A stretch of DNA of 64,000 nt from Streptomyces sp. NBS 14/10 (GCF_002224125.1 NZ_NCSM01000022.1:576885-640884), one strand, 5' to 3'. Shown: positions 33,005-41,960, numbered from the stretch's first letter. The notes: a model not told the origin generated them from the letters alone. Made by a program: numbers and translations.

Positions 33005-34141
33005 CTACTGTCCGGCAAGCCGCGCGATGCGCAGGCAGGCCTCCACCATCGACTCCTCCGCCTCGTCCAACGGGCGCCCCTCCCGCGCCGCCTTGGCGAG
33101 CGCCAGCGCGGAGATCTGCACGGTCAGCGCGCGGGCGGGCACGTCAAGACGCGCCCACGGGTCCTCTTGACGCTCCCCTGCGGCGGGGCCGCCCGCCGTA
33201 CGGTACGCCCCCAGGAAGCGCTCCCAGTCGTCCGGGGCGAGCAGCCCGGCGGCGAACCAGGCGGCGGGGCGGGCGAGATCCCACGCGGGGTCGCCGAGGC
33301 CGAGGTCGTCGACGTCGATGAGCAGCCAGCGGGCGAGGGTGCCGGAGGGGTTGGGGTGTTCGGGGGATTGGGGGTGCTCGGGGGATCCGGGTTGCTCGGA
33401 TGGTCCGGAGTGCTCGGGGCATCCGGATTGCTCGGGCGGTCCGGAGTGTTCGGGCGGTCCGGGGTGCTCAGGAAGCCCTGGGTACTCGGGGGGTCCGGCG
33501 CATCTCACCAACTGGCCCAGGTGGAGATCGCCATGGCACAACGCACCACCGCCCCGCGGCGCCGCCCCCTCGCCCCGCGCCCAGCCCGGCAGCGCGCCCC
33601 ACGCCCGCAGCACCGCCTCCACGGCCCCCGCCGCTCCGACCCCCGTCGCGCCGGCCCCCGCGCGCCGCAGCCTGGCGACGGCGCGGGCGGCCTTGGCGGG
33701 TCCGCGCATCGGCGGCAGCGGGCCGGGCAGCGCGGCGGGCTGCACGGAGTGCAGCCGCGCCAGCAGCGCCCCGGCCTCCGCCCATGGCGCGGCCTCCGGG
33801 TGCTCGGGCGACACCGGCTCCCCGTACGGCCACAGGGTCACCGCCCGCCCTCCGGGCAGCGCCTCGGGCCCGCCCAGCGGCGGAAGCAGAATGCCGGCAC
33901 AGCTCGGATGCCCGGCCACCCGCACCCTGATGGTCAGCTCATCGGGGTCCGTGCCGGGGGCGTGCGCCTTCGCGACGACCGAACCATGGCGTATGACGGT
34001 GGCGTCGCGGCGGTCCGCCAGCACGATCGCCTCACCGACGGGTCCCTGATGCGGCGCGGACCGGTGGCGGACGACGTCGACCAGTTGCGGGACGACGTCC
34101 TCCCGTACGGTTCCGTTCACGGCTTCCCATCTCGTTCCCAT
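33005..34141 (-). CDS. Aminoglycoside phosphotransferase-family protein with repeat insertion
   Basis: A 378-aa APH/choline-kinase-like protein. The catalytic loop is LCHGDLHLGQLV and the metal-binding loop is LLIDVDDLGLGDPAWDLA. Between them, where these are normally about 20 residues apart, sits a degenerate run of PEHxGP hexapeptides (about 50 residues). The substrate is unknown; such genes are often not resistance genes. Start: the ATG at 34141 or, equally possible, a GTG at 34120 with GGGAAG just before it. A (CCGGAAG)12 array lies immediately upstream. Confidence 0.75.
   Translation of the reverse strand: MGTRWEAVNGTVREDVVPQLVDVVRHRSAPHQGPVGEAIVLADRRDATVIRHGSVVAKAHAPGTDPDELTIRVRVAGHPSCAGILLPPLGGPEALPGGRAVTLWPYGEPVSPEHPEAAPWAEAGALLARLHSVQPAALPGPLPPMRGPAKAARAVARLRRAGAGATGVGAAGAVEAVLRAWGALPGWARGEGAAPRGGGALCHGDLHLGQLVRCAGPPEYPGLPEHPGPPEHSGPPEQSGCPEHSGPSEQPGSPEHPQSPEHPNPSGTLARWLLIDVDDLGLGDPAWDLARPAAWFAAGLLAPDDWERFLGAYRTAGGPAAGERQEDPWARLDVPARALTVQISALALAKAAREGRPLDEAEESMVEACLRIARLAGQ
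33353..33504 (-). repeat. 18-bp degenerate tandem repeat inside the phosphotransferase gene
   Basis: About eight 18-bp units on the plus strand share (G/C)GG(T/A)(T/G)G(C/T)TCGG-type cores (for example GGTCCGGAGTGCTCGGG). They encode G-P-P-E-H-S-like hexapeptides and keep the reading frame. Confidence 0.85.
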
Positions 34142-34159
34142 CTCGCAGACGCGGTGGCC

Positions 34160-34243
34160 CTTCCGGCTTCCGGCTTCCGGCTTCCGGCTTCCGGCTTCCG
34201 GCTTCCGGCTTCCGGCTTCCGGCTTCCGGCTTCCGGCTTCCGG
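34160..34243 (-). repeat. Heptamer array (CCGGAAG)12
   Basis: Twelve exact 7-bp units, read CTTCCGG on the plus strand, end 18 bases before the phosphotransferase ATG. Each unit holds GGAAG, a Shine-Dalgarno-like sequence on the minus strand. Confidence 0.98.
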
Positions 34244-34303
34244 GCTGGATCCTAGGTCAGCCCGTGTGCCCGCTTCGCCGGAGCATGGCTCCGAACGGCG
34301 CGA

Positions 34304-34333
34304 TGCCCGGACAGCTCCCCAGCTGTCCGGGCA
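34304..34333 (-). terminator. Terminator upstream of the phosphotransferase
   Basis: A 13-bp stem TGCCCGGACAGCT / AGCTGTCCGGGCA with a CCCC loop, downstream of the small membrane gene at 34418-34624. Confidence 0.8.
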
Positions 34334-34417
34334 CTCGTGCCGTCCGCCGCACCCCCGTCCCCACGGGGTTGATGACGGGATGTCCCCGCCCGGGCCGCTC
34401 TCCCGGGCCTGGGGCGC

Positions 34418-34624
34418 TCAGCGCCCCAGCATTCCCGCCACGGACGACGCCTGTGTGACGACGGCCTCCCAGCCGCCGAACACGATGGTCAGGAGAGCGG
34501 CCGGCGGCAGCGCCATCGCCGCCGCGACCAAGGGGTGACGCCGGTCGGACCGCTGGTCGCCGAACACCTCCGCCGCGCGGTGTCCGCGCGCTCGGGTGGC
34601 CGTCCCTCCAGCCGGATCCGCCAT
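34418..34624 (-). CDS. Small single-pass membrane protein
   Basis: A 68-aa protein supported by a strong ribosome site (CAGGAGAGAGGCA before the ATG). The N-terminal half is polar (MADPAGGTATRARGHRAAEV); the C-terminal half is hydrophobic (HPLVAAAMALPPAALLTIVF). Its TGA stop forms the loop of a perfect 9-bp hairpin (34409-34429). Function unknown. Confidence 0.6.
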   Translation of the reverse strand: MADPAGGTATRARGHRAAEVFGDQRSDRRHPLVAAAMALPPAALLTIVFGGWEAVVTQASSVAGMLGR

Positions 34625-34810
34625 TGCCTCTCTCCTGTCACATCTGGGGCGGCGAGCGTCTGACCTCGGGGGACGAGTGCTGCGCCCGCCGCTTGACCTC
34701 AACATTAGGCGTGGCGACCGGGGAGGGCGTCATGCCTTCGTATCGATGCCGGGCCTCCCGGAGGATGACGTCCCGCGCGGGCGACTACTCCCCTGGGTGG
34801 AGACCCGACG

Positions 34811-35077
34811 TCAGGACTTGGGGTCTTCCCTGAGGGGACCCTCCTCGCGCTCCCCATCGTCGATCCGCGGCACCGGCTGCTCGACCAGCGCCAGCACCCT
34901 GGTGGCCATGAAGCGGGCGGTGCGCACCACCGAACCGCTCCGGGTGACTTCGCTCACTTCCACCACGCCTCGGCGCACCGCGGTCTCCACCCTGCGGCCC
35001 GCCCGGCTCGCCACCACTTCATAGGTACGCGTCGTGTCACCGGCGTCAACGACTATCTCCACACGATCACCCTTCAC
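34811..35077 (-). CDS. Small conserved hypothetical protein
   Basis: An 88-aa protein of mixed charge (MKGDRVEIVVDAGDTTRTYE, VVASRAGRRVETAVRRG) with a basic middle and acidic end (EQPVPRIDDGEREEGPL). The predicted beta-rich start has no recognised domain. A GTG at 35077 is preceded by AGGGGGATTGAG, which supports it over the much longer open frame that continues upstream over the kinase gene. It is divergent from the kinase, 252 bases away. Function unknown. Confidence 0.7.
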   Translation of the reverse strand: MKGDRVEIVVDAGDTTRTYEVVASRAGRRVETAVRRGVVEVSEVTRSGSVVRTARFMATRVLALVEQPVPRIDDGEREEGPLREDPKS

Positions 35078-35329
35078 GGGCTCAATCCCCCTTCTGCGAC
35101 GGTCCCTTGAGATCTCGCATCGTGGATCGGAGCGCGGATTGCCGCGATTCCGCCCCACTTCTCCAAGGATTCCACCCGCCACTGACAATCCATCTGCCGA
35201 CGCATGCGCGGCCTCTGCGCGCGTCGGGCCGTCAATCCGTAAGCTGTGCACGTCAGACGGCGGCAGCGGATGGGGCCTCCCCGCGAGGGGTACTGGGAAG
35301 GGGCCTACCACCGGAGGTAGGGGACGGAC

Positions 35330-36880
35330 ATGGCGATGATGCGGCTCCGGCGCGAGGACCCGCGTGTCGTCGGTTCCTTCCGGCTTCACCGGCGGCTCGG
35401 CGCGGGCGGCATGGGGGTGGTCTACCTCGGCTCCGACCGGCGCGGGCAGCGCGTGGCGCTGAAGGTGATCCGGCCTGATCTGGCCGAGGACCGTGAGTTC
35501 CGGTCCCGGTTCGCCCGCGAGGTCTCGGCCGCGCGGCGGATCCGCGGGGGCTGTACGGCGCGGCTGGTGGCCGCCGACCTGGAGGCCGACCGGCCGTGGT
35601 TCGCCACGCAGTACGTGCCCGGGCCGTCCCTGCACGACAAGGTGAACGAAGAGGGCCCGCTGCCCGCCACACAGGTCGCCGCCATCGGGTCGGCGCTGGC
35701 CGAGGGCCTGTTGGCGGTGCACGAGGCGGGTGTGGTGCACCGGGACCTCAAGCCGTCGAACATCCTTCTGTCGCCCAAGGGTCCGCGGATCATCGACTTC
35801 GGCATCGCCTGGGCGACCGGCGCCAGCACGCTGACGCACGTCGGCACGGCGGTCGGCTCCCCCGGCTTTCTCGCGCCCGAGCAGGTGCGCGGGGCGACGG
35901 TGACCCCCGCGACCGACGTCTTCGCGCTGGGCGCGACGCTCGCGTACTGCTCGATGGCCGACTCCCCGTTCGGGCAGGGGAGTTCGGAGGTGATGCTCTA
36001 CCGGGTGGTGCACGAGGAGCCGCAGTTGGCCGGGGTGCCGGACGCGCTGGCGCCGCTGCTCCACGCGTGTCTCGCGAAGGACCCTGAGGACCGGCCGAGC
36101 ACGCTTCAGCTCTCCCTGCGCCTGAAGGAGATCGCGGCGCGGGAGGCCCACGGACACGGGGGGCACGGGCACGGAGGGCATGGGCACGGAGGGCACTCCG
36201 GCCTTGGCGCACACGGGGGGCTCGGCTCCGCTGGGTCCGGGCACGGGCAGTCCGACGGGCACCACTCCGGAGGCCAGCATCCGGGAGGTCCGCACTCAGG
36301 GGGTCCGCACTCAGGGGGTCCGCACTCGGGAGGTCCGCACTCAGGGGGTCACTCGTCCGGCGGGCACCACCCCGGGCCGCGGCGGCCGTCGGAGCGGCCG
36401 AGCGGTCGGCGCGCCGACGAGTACACAGGGCAGCGTACGGAGCGGCGCCCCGGTGGCACTCCTCCGCCCGCGCCCCGCGGCCAGGCTCCGCGCGCCTCTG
36501 CGCCGCGCCAGGGGCCGGGTACGGGGGGCCGTTCCGCCGGTTCGGCCGGTTCGGCCGGTTCGGCCGGGGCCCCTGGGTCCACTGGGTCCTCGGGCCGTAA
36601 CTCCGGCGCCCGCCCGACGCCCGCGCGCCCCTCGGGGCGCAACGGCGCGCGGCCGCCCGTACGTACGCTCCGTACGCCGCGGAACGGACGCCGGCCCGTC
36701 GGGCCGGACCGTCGGCTGATGCGCCAGCGGCTGATCGTCTTCGTCGTGGTGACACTGCTGGTCGCGCTGGGCATCGCGGCGGCCCAGGGCTGCCAGGGGC
36801 CGCCCTTGGGGCTGGGGGCGCCGACGCCCGCGCCCACCGCGCCGTCGTCGCAGGGTGCCGCGCCGCCGTCGCAGAGATGA
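35330..36880 (+). CDS. Serine/threonine protein kinase with one C-terminal membrane segment
   Basis: A 516-aa Hanks-type kinase. The Gly loop is LGAGGMGVVYLG (about residues 23-34), followed by VALKVI (Lys), HRDLKPSNILL (catalytic loop) and IDFGIAWATG (DFG). The activation segment ends GSPGFLAPEQVRG, and the kinase domain ends near residue 265. A His/Gly-rich and Pro/Ser/Arg-rich linker of about 200 residues follows (HGHGGHGHGG; four PHSGG units). A membrane segment (LIVFVVVTLLVALGIAAA) then leads to a short outer tail, with no PASTA domains. GGAGGTAGGGG lies upstream of the ATG. Confidence 0.9.
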   Translation: MAMMRLRREDPRVVGSFRLHRRLGAGGMGVVYLGSDRRGQRVALKVIRPDLAEDREFRSRFAREVSAARRIRGGCTARLVAADLEADRPWFATQYVPGPSLHDKVNEEGPLPATQVAAIGSALAEGLLAVHEAGVVHRDLKPSNILLSPKGPRIIDFGIAWATGASTLTHVGTAVGSPGFLAPEQVRGATVTPATDVFALGATLAYCSMADSPFGQGSSEVMLYRVVHEEPQLAGVPDALAPLLHACLAKDPEDRPSTLQLSLRLKEIAAREAHGHGGHGHGGHGHGGHSGLGAHGGLGSAGSGHGQSDGHHSGGQHPGGPHSGGPHSGGPHSGGPHSGGHSSGGHHPGPRRPSERPSGRRADEYTGQRTERRPGGTPPPAPRGQAPRASAPRQGPGTGGRSAGSAGSAGSAGAPGSTGSSGRNSGARPTPARPSGRNGARPPVRTLRTPRNGRRPVGPDRRLMRQRLIVFVVVTLLVALGIAAAQGCQGPPLGLGAPTPAPTAPSSQGAAPPSQR

Positions 36881-36916
36881 CGTGAGCGGGGGCGGGGCCT
36901 TGCCCCCGGCTCCCTC

Positions 36917-37735
36917 TCAGTCCCGCGGACGGCCCGCCGTGACCGCGTAGAAGGCGACCGCCGCCGCCGCGCCCACGTTGAGGGAGTCGACGCCGTGCGC
37001 CATAGGGATGCGCACCCACTCGTCCGCGGCCATAAGGGCCTGTACGGAGAGCCCGTCCCCCTCCGCGCCCAGCATCAGCGCGACGCGCTCGATGCGGTGG
37101 GGGGCGGCGTCGTCGATGGAGGTGGCCTTCTCATCGGGCGTCAGAGCGAGGATCTTGAAGCCGGTGTGCCGGACCGCTTCCAGACCCCGCGGCCAGGTCT
37201 CCAGACGCGCGTACGGGACGGAGAAGACGGCGCCCATGGAGACCTTGACGGAACGGCGGTACAGCGGGTCGGCGCAGTCCGGTGAGAGCAGCACCGCGTC
37301 CATGCCGAGCGCCGCGGCGCTGCGGAAGATCGCGCCTATGTTGGTGTGATCGTTGACGGACTCCATGATCGCCACCCGCCGGGCGCCCTCCAGCAGCTGC
37401 TCCGCCTCGGGCAGCGGCTTGCGCTGCATGGAGGCGAGGGCTCCCCGGTGGACGTGGTAGCCGGTCACGCGTTCGGCAAGGTCCGGGCTGACCGCGTAGA
37501 CCGGCGCCGGGACGTCCTCGATGACGTCCCGCATGACGTCGACCCACTTCGCCGACAGCAGCATGGAACGCATCTCGTAACCGGCCTGTCTGGCCCGCCG
37601 GATGACCTTTTCGCCCTCGGCGATGAACAGGCCCTCGGCGGGCTCGCGCCTGCGCCGCAGCTCCACATCGGTCAGACCCGTGTAGTCGCGCAGCCGCGGG
37701 TCGTCGGGGTCATCGACGGTGATGAGATCAGCCAC
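36917..37735 (-). CDS. TrmH/SpoU-family RNA 2'-O-methyltransferase
   Basis: A 272-aa SPOUT methyltransferase. The N-terminal substrate-binding part (FIAEGEKVIRRARQAG) precedes the knotted domain with motif 1 NDHTNIGAIFRSAAALGMDA, motif 2 ALMLGAEGDGLS and motif 3 PMAHGVDSLNVGAAAAVAFY. The target, tRNA or rRNA ribose, cannot be told. It starts at a GTG and is convergent with the kinase gene. Confidence 0.9.
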   Translation of the reverse strand: MADLITVDDPDDPRLRDYTGLTDVELRRRREPAEGLFIAEGEKVIRRARQAGYEMRSMLLSAKWVDVMRDVIEDVPAPVYAVSPDLAERVTGYHVHRGALASMQRKPLPEAEQLLEGARRVAIMESVNDHTNIGAIFRSAAALGMDAVLLSPDCADPLYRRSVKVSMGAVFSVPYARLETWPRGLEAVRHTGFKILALTPDEKATSIDDAAPHRIERVALMLGAEGDGLSVQALMAADEWVRIPMAHGVDSLNVGAAAAVAFYAVTAGRPRD

Positions 37736-37788
37736 AGGGTGATACTGCCTTGTCCTGGAGGTCGTGCCAATGACGCCGACGCGATGCG

Positions 37789-39009
37789 TTACCGATGGTT
37801 ACCCGAGGCGAGGGCGGTGACCTCGCCGATCACCACGACCGCGGGCGGCCGTACACCCTCGGCCGCGACCCGTTCCGCCACCGTGGCCAGGGTCGCGTCG
37901 ACGCGCCGCTGGGTCGCGGTCGTGCCTTCCTGGACGACGGCGACCGGGGTGTTCGCGTCCCGGCCGTGCTCGATGAGCGTGGCGGAGATCGGGCCTATCT
38001 TCTCGACGGCCATGAGGAGGACGAGCGTGCCGCGCAGCTTCGCCAGCGCCGCCCAGTCCACCAGCGAACTCGGGTCGTCGGGCGCGACATGCCCGCTGAC
38101 CACTGTGAACTCATGAGCCACACCCCGGTGGGTCACCGGGATCCCGGCCACGGCCGGCACGCTGATCGCGCTGGTGACGCCCGGTACGACGGTGCAGGGG
38201 ATACCCGCCTCGGCGAGTGCGTGCGCCTCCTCCATGCCGCGCCCGAAGACAAAGGGGTCGCCGCCCTTGAGCCGGACCACCGACTTGCCCGCCTTCGCGT
38301 GCTCGATCAGCGCGTTGTTGATCGCCTCCTGGGCCATGAAGCGGCCGTACGGGATCTTCGCCGCGTCGATCACCTCGACGTGGGGCGGCAGCTCGTCGAG
38401 CAGATCGCGGGGGCCCAGGCGGTCGGCCACGACCACATCCGCCTCGGCGAGCAGCCGACGGCCGCGCACCGTGATCAGATCCGGGTCGCCGGGACCGCCG
38501 CCGACCAGCGCGACCTGCGGCCCGCGGGCTCGGTGACGGGGCGCGGCGAGGGTGCCGTCGCGCAGCCCCTCGACGACGGCGTCGCGCACGGCGGCGGAGC
38601 GGCGCGGGTCGCGGCCGGTGAGCACGGCGACGGTGACGCCCTCGCTGCGCCCGGTGGCCGGGGTCCAGGCGGTGGACGCCTCGGCGTCGTCGCTGCGTAC
38701 GCACCACACCCGGCGCGCCTCGGCCTCAGCGGACGCGGCCGCGTTGGCCTGGGGGTCGTCGGTGGTGATCAGGGCGTACCAGGCGCCCTCGAAGTCGCCG
38801 TCCCGGTACTTGCGGCGCTCCCAGCGCACCTCGCCGGCCTCGGCCATCGCCTCGACGGACGCCGTGGCGGACGGCGAGATCAGCACGATGTCCGCGCCCG
38901 CCGCGATCAGCGCCGGCAGCCGGCGCTGGGCGACCTGGCCGGCCCCGAGGACGACGACCCGACGCCCGGACAGGCGCAGCCCCACGGGGTATGCAAAGTT
39001 CTCGGACAT
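37789..39009 (-). CDS. Uroporphyrinogen-III C-methyltransferase with precorrin-2 dehydrogenase domain (CysG/CobA-like)
   Basis: A 406-aa fusion. The N-terminal 150 residues form a siroheme-synthase NAD-binding domain ([22 protein letters not shown]). The C-terminal 240 residues are SUMT ([59 protein letters not shown]). SUMT makes precorrin-2 for B12 and siroheme; the N-domain would oxidise it to sirohydrochlorin. The NAD-binding Gly motif is kept. It is the distal gene after bluB-cobT in the cobalamin cluster. Confidence 0.9.
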   Translation of the reverse strand: MSENFAYPVGLRLSGRRVVVLGAGQVAQRRLPALIAAGADIVLISPSATASVEAMAEAGEVRWERRKYRDGDFEGAWYALITTDDPQANAAASAEAEARRVWCVRSDDAEASTAWTPATGRSEGVTVAVLTGRDPRRSAAVRDAVVEGLRDGTLAAPRHRARGPQVALVGGGPGDPDLITVRGRRLLAEADVVVADRLGPRDLLDELPPHVEVIDAAKIPYGRFMAQEAINNALIEHAKAGKSVVRLKGGDPFVFGRGMEEAHALAEAGIPCTVVPGVTSAISVPAVAGIPVTHRGVAHEFTVVSGHVAPDDPSSLVDWAALAKLRGTLVLLMAVEKIGPISATLIEHGRDANTPVAVVQEGTTATQRRVDATLATVAERVAAEGVRPPAVVVIGEVTALASGNHR

Positions 39010-39101
39010 GGCGATGCGGCTCTCCTCGTGCGAATGCGCTGCCGCTGCGGCGCTGGAGCGGCTGATCGCTGATCGGGCTGATCTGGCTGATCGGCTGATC
39101 T

Positions 39102-39171
39102 GGCTGAACGGTGATGATCGGGCTGAACGGTGCTGATCGGGCTGGTCGGTGCTGATCTGGCTGGTCGGCTG
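39102..39171. repeat. 19-bp tandem repeats between cobT and the SUMT gene
   Basis: Three 19-bp units of GGCTGAACGGTGCTGATCG type (39102, 39121, 39140) plus a partial fourth; shorter GGCTGATC units precede them from 39057. The 205-base gap has no gene. Confidence 0.85.
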
Positions 39172-39214
39172 TGGGATGTGCCCCCGCGCACACCTTACGT
39201 GGCGGGGGCGGACG

Positions 39215-41629
39215 TCAGCCCTTCTCCGTGACTCCGGCGGAATCGAAGGTCGCCACCTCGTGCATGGCCCGGGCAGCGCTCTGCACCACGGGCAGCGCCA
39301 GCAGCGCGCCCGTCCCCTCCCCCAGACGCAGATCGAGATCGACCAGCGGCCGCAGCCCCAGCTTGTTCAGCGCGGCCACATGTCCGGGCTCGGCGCTGCG
39401 GTGCCCGGCGATGCAGGCGGCCAGCACCTCGGGCGCGATGGCCCGCGCCACCAGCGCCGCCGCGCCCGCGCTCACCCCGTCCAGGATGACGGGGGTACGC
39501 AGGGACGCGCCGCCCAGCAGCAGTCCGGCCATCGCGGCGTGCTCCAGGCCGCCGAACGCGGACAGGACGCCGATGGGGTCGGCCGGATCGGGCTGGTGCA
39601 GCTCCAGACCGCGCCGTACGACATCGACCTTGCGGGCGTGCATCTCGTCGTTGATGCCGGTGCCGCGCCCCGTGACCTCGGCCGGGTCGGCGTCGGTGTA
39701 GACGGAGATCAGGGCCGCCGACACGGTGGTGTTGGCGATGCCCATCTCACCCGTGAGCAGCGCCTTGTTCCCGGCGGCCACCAGGTCACGGGCCGTCTCG
39801 ATACCCACCTCGATGGCGCGCAGCACCTCCTCGCGGCTCAGCGCGGGGCCGACGGTGAAGTCGCCGGTCCCCGCCCGCACCTTGCGCGGCAGCAGCCCCG
39901 GAGTGTTGGGCAGCTCACTCGCCACGCCCACGTCCACGACGCACACCTCTGCGCCGACCTGGCTCGCGAAGGCGTTGCAGACCGCCCCGCCGCCCAGGAA
40001 GTTGGCCACCATCTGGCTGGTGACCTCCTGCGGCCACGCTGTGACTCCCTGCGCGTGCACCCCGTGGTCGCCCGCGAAGATCGCGACAGCGGCGGGCTCG
40101 GGAATCGGCGGCGGGCACTTCCGGGACAGTCCGCTCAACTGCGCCGAGATGATCTCCAACATGCCCAGCGCGCCCGACGGCTTCGTCATACGCTTCTGCC
40201 GCTCCCACGCCTCGCCGAGCGCCTTCGCGTCCAGCGGACGGATGCCGCGCAGGGTCTCCTGCAGCAGATTCGCCGGGTCCTCACCGGGCAGCGCGCGCCG
40301 CCCGTACGTCTCCTCATGCACAACCCACGACAGTGGGCGGCTCTTGGACCACCCCGTCTTCACCAACTCCGGCTCCTCGGGGAACTCGTCGACATACCCC
40401 ACGCACAGATACGCCACGACCTCCAGATGCTCGGGCAACCCGAGCGCGCGCACCATCTCGCGCTCGTCGAAGAAACTGACCCAGCCGACGCCAAGCCCCT
40501 CGGCCCGCGCGGCGAGCCACAGGTTCTCCACGGCGAGCGCGGAGGAGTACGGCGCCATCTGCGGCTGCGTGTGCCGGCCCAGGGTGTGACGGCCGCCGCG
40601 GGTCGGATCGGCGGTCACGACGATGTTGACCGGAGTCTCGAGGATCGCCTCGACCTTGAGCTGCTTGAACTGCTTGGCCCGCCCCTTCGGGAGCGACTTG
40701 GCGTACGCATCGCGCTGGCGCGTGGCCAGGTCGTGCATGGTGCGCCGGGTCTCCTCCGAGCGGATGACCACGAAGTCCCACGGCTGCGACTGCCCGACAC
40801 TGGGCGCGGTGTGCGCGGCCTCGAGCACGCGCAGCAGCACCTCGTGCGGGATGGGGTCGGGGCGGAAGCCGTTACGGATGTCGCGCCGGTCGCGGATGAC
40901 CCGGTGCACGGCGGCCCGCTCGGAGTCGGCGTAGCCCTCGGCGGGGGGTGTTGTGGGGGAGTCGGCTTCGGGGGCGGCGGGTTCGGCTTCGGCGGTTTCG
41001 GGTTCGGCGGTTCCGGGGGCGGGTGCGGCGGCGTCTTGTTCGGGCGCGGCCGTGTCGGCGGATGCGGGCGGGCCTGCGGCTGCGGGCGCGGCGGTGGCCT
41101 CGGCGGTCGCGGGCGCATCCGCCGTGGCCGCCTCGGCTGCGGGCGCGGTGGCTGCGAGCTCCTCGCCGGCAGTCGGCGCGGCGGCCGATCCGTCGGCCGA
41201 GGTCTCCGCGGACACCTCGGCGGCTGCTTGGGCAGCGGGATCCGTGGCCTCGGCAGGGGCCGCCTCCTGAGACGCGGCGTCGGCAGCCTGCGCATCGGCC
41301 GCATCGGCGGCGGCAGGCGCGTCCGGCGTTGCGGTGGCGGTGGCAGCGTCGGTCGTCGCGGCAGCGGCAGCGGCATGACCTGCATCGGACTCGGCGCCCG
41401 GTTCGGCAACAGACTCGTCACCCGCAGGGGCGGCGGCATCCCCGTCCGGCTCGGCAGCAGCCGCAGGCGATGCGCCCGACGCGGCGGCAGTTGACGGGGC
41501 GGCGGCAGCGTCGCCGCCCGGCGCGTCCGCTTCGGCCGCAGCCGGACCGGCGCTGGAGCCTGCCGCCGCAGCAACAGGTGCAGCAGCGGCAGGGTCACCA
41601 CCGGGCACTGCCCCCTCGGCCTCAGCCAC
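39215..41629 (-). CDS. cobT: BluB-CobT fusion: DMB synthase and nicotinate-nucleotide:DMB phosphoribosyltransferase (3' part of a frameshifted gene)
   Basis: This frame carries the catalytic part of a giant gene that begins at 45303. From about 40937 down to 40330 is BluB, which makes 5,6-dimethylbenzimidazole from FMN (HRVIRDRRDIRNGF, AHTAPSVGQSQPWDFVVI, EGLGVGWVSFFDEREM). From about 40260 to the stop is CobT (FAGDHGVHAQGVTAWP, LTGEMGIANTTVSAA, GRGTGI, and the catalytic Glu in RLGEGTGA). The reading frame upstream of about 41681 is the other one. No ribosome site supports the GTG at 41629, so this is a continuation rather than a new start. Confidence 0.88.
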   Translation of the reverse strand: MAEAEGAVPGGDPAAAAPVAAAAGSSAGPAAAEADAPGGDAAAAPSTAAASGASPAAAAEPDGDAAAPAGDESVAEPGAESDAGHAAAAAATTDAATATATPDAPAAADAADAQAADAASQEAAPAEATDPAAQAAAEVSAETSADGSAAAPTAGEELAATAPAAEAATADAPATAEATAAPAAAGPPASADTAAPEQDAAAPAPGTAEPETAEAEPAAPEADSPTTPPAEGYADSERAAVHRVIRDRRDIRNGFRPDPIPHEVLLRVLEAAHTAPSVGQSQPWDFVVIRSEETRRTMHDLATRQRDAYAKSLPKGRAKQFKQLKVEAILETPVNIVVTADPTRGGRHTLGRHTQPQMAPYSSALAVENLWLAARAEGLGVGWVSFFDEREMVRALGLPEHLEVVAYLCVGYVDEFPEEPELVKTGWSKSRPLSWVVHEETYGRRALPGEDPANLLQETLRGIRPLDAKALGEAWERQKRMTKPSGALGMLEIISAQLSGLSRKCPPPIPEPAAVAIFAGDHGVHAQGVTAWPQEVTSQMVANFLGGGAVCNAFASQVGAEVCVVDVGVASELPNTPGLLPRKVRAGTGDFTVGPALSREEVLRAIEVGIETARDLVAAGNKALLTGEMGIANTTVSAALISVYTDADPAEVTGRGTGINDEMHARKVDVVRRGLELHQPDPADPIGVLSAFGGLEHAAMAGLLLGGASLRTPVILDGVSAGAAALVARAIAPEVLAACIAGHRSAEPGHVAALNKLGLRPLVDLDLRLGEGTGALLALPVVQSAARAMHEVATFDSAGVTEKG

Positions 41630-41960
41630 AGCCGACGCAGCGGCAGCAGCGTCGCCGCCCGGCGCGTCCGCTTCGGCCGCACAGCGACAGCGTCACCACC
41701 GGGCACTGCCCCCTCGGCCTCAGCCACAGCCGACGCAGCGGCAGCAGCGTCGCCGCCCGGCGCGTCCGCTTCGGCCGCAGCCGGAGCGGCGCTGGAGCCT
41801 GCCGCCGCAGCAACAGGCGTAGCAGCGACAGCGTCACCACCGGGCGCTGCCCCCTCGGCCTCAGCCACAGCCGACGCAGCGGCAGCAGCGTCGGCGCCCG
41901 GCGCGTCCGCTTCGGCCGCTGCCGGACCGGCGCTCGAGTCAGCCGCCGCAGCAGGCGTAG
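41560..41960 (-). repeat. About 130-bp tandem repeat units with a 43-bp deletion in one
   Basis: Three long near-identical units share CGCCCGGCGCGTCCGCTTCG and CACCGGGC...GCCCCCTCGGCC. The middle unit jumps at 41681/41682 from GGCCGCA straight to CAGCGACAG, omitting 43 bases present in the neighbours. Confidence 0.85.

Noticed and set aside
33005..34141. An aminoglycoside resistance gene
   Set aside because: The APH-like fold is broad and used by many kinases; nothing in the sequence or neighbours indicates antibiotic modification.
35078..36295. An extended minus-strand gene from 34811 to 36295
   Set aside because: Only the last 88 codons have a ribosome site and credible composition; the rest is the antisense shadow of the kinase gene and its promoter region.
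41630..41690. Programmed frameshifting as an explanation of the bluB-cobT frame change
   Set aside because: No slippery heptamer was seen, and comparison with neighbouring repeat units shows a plain 43-base deletion.
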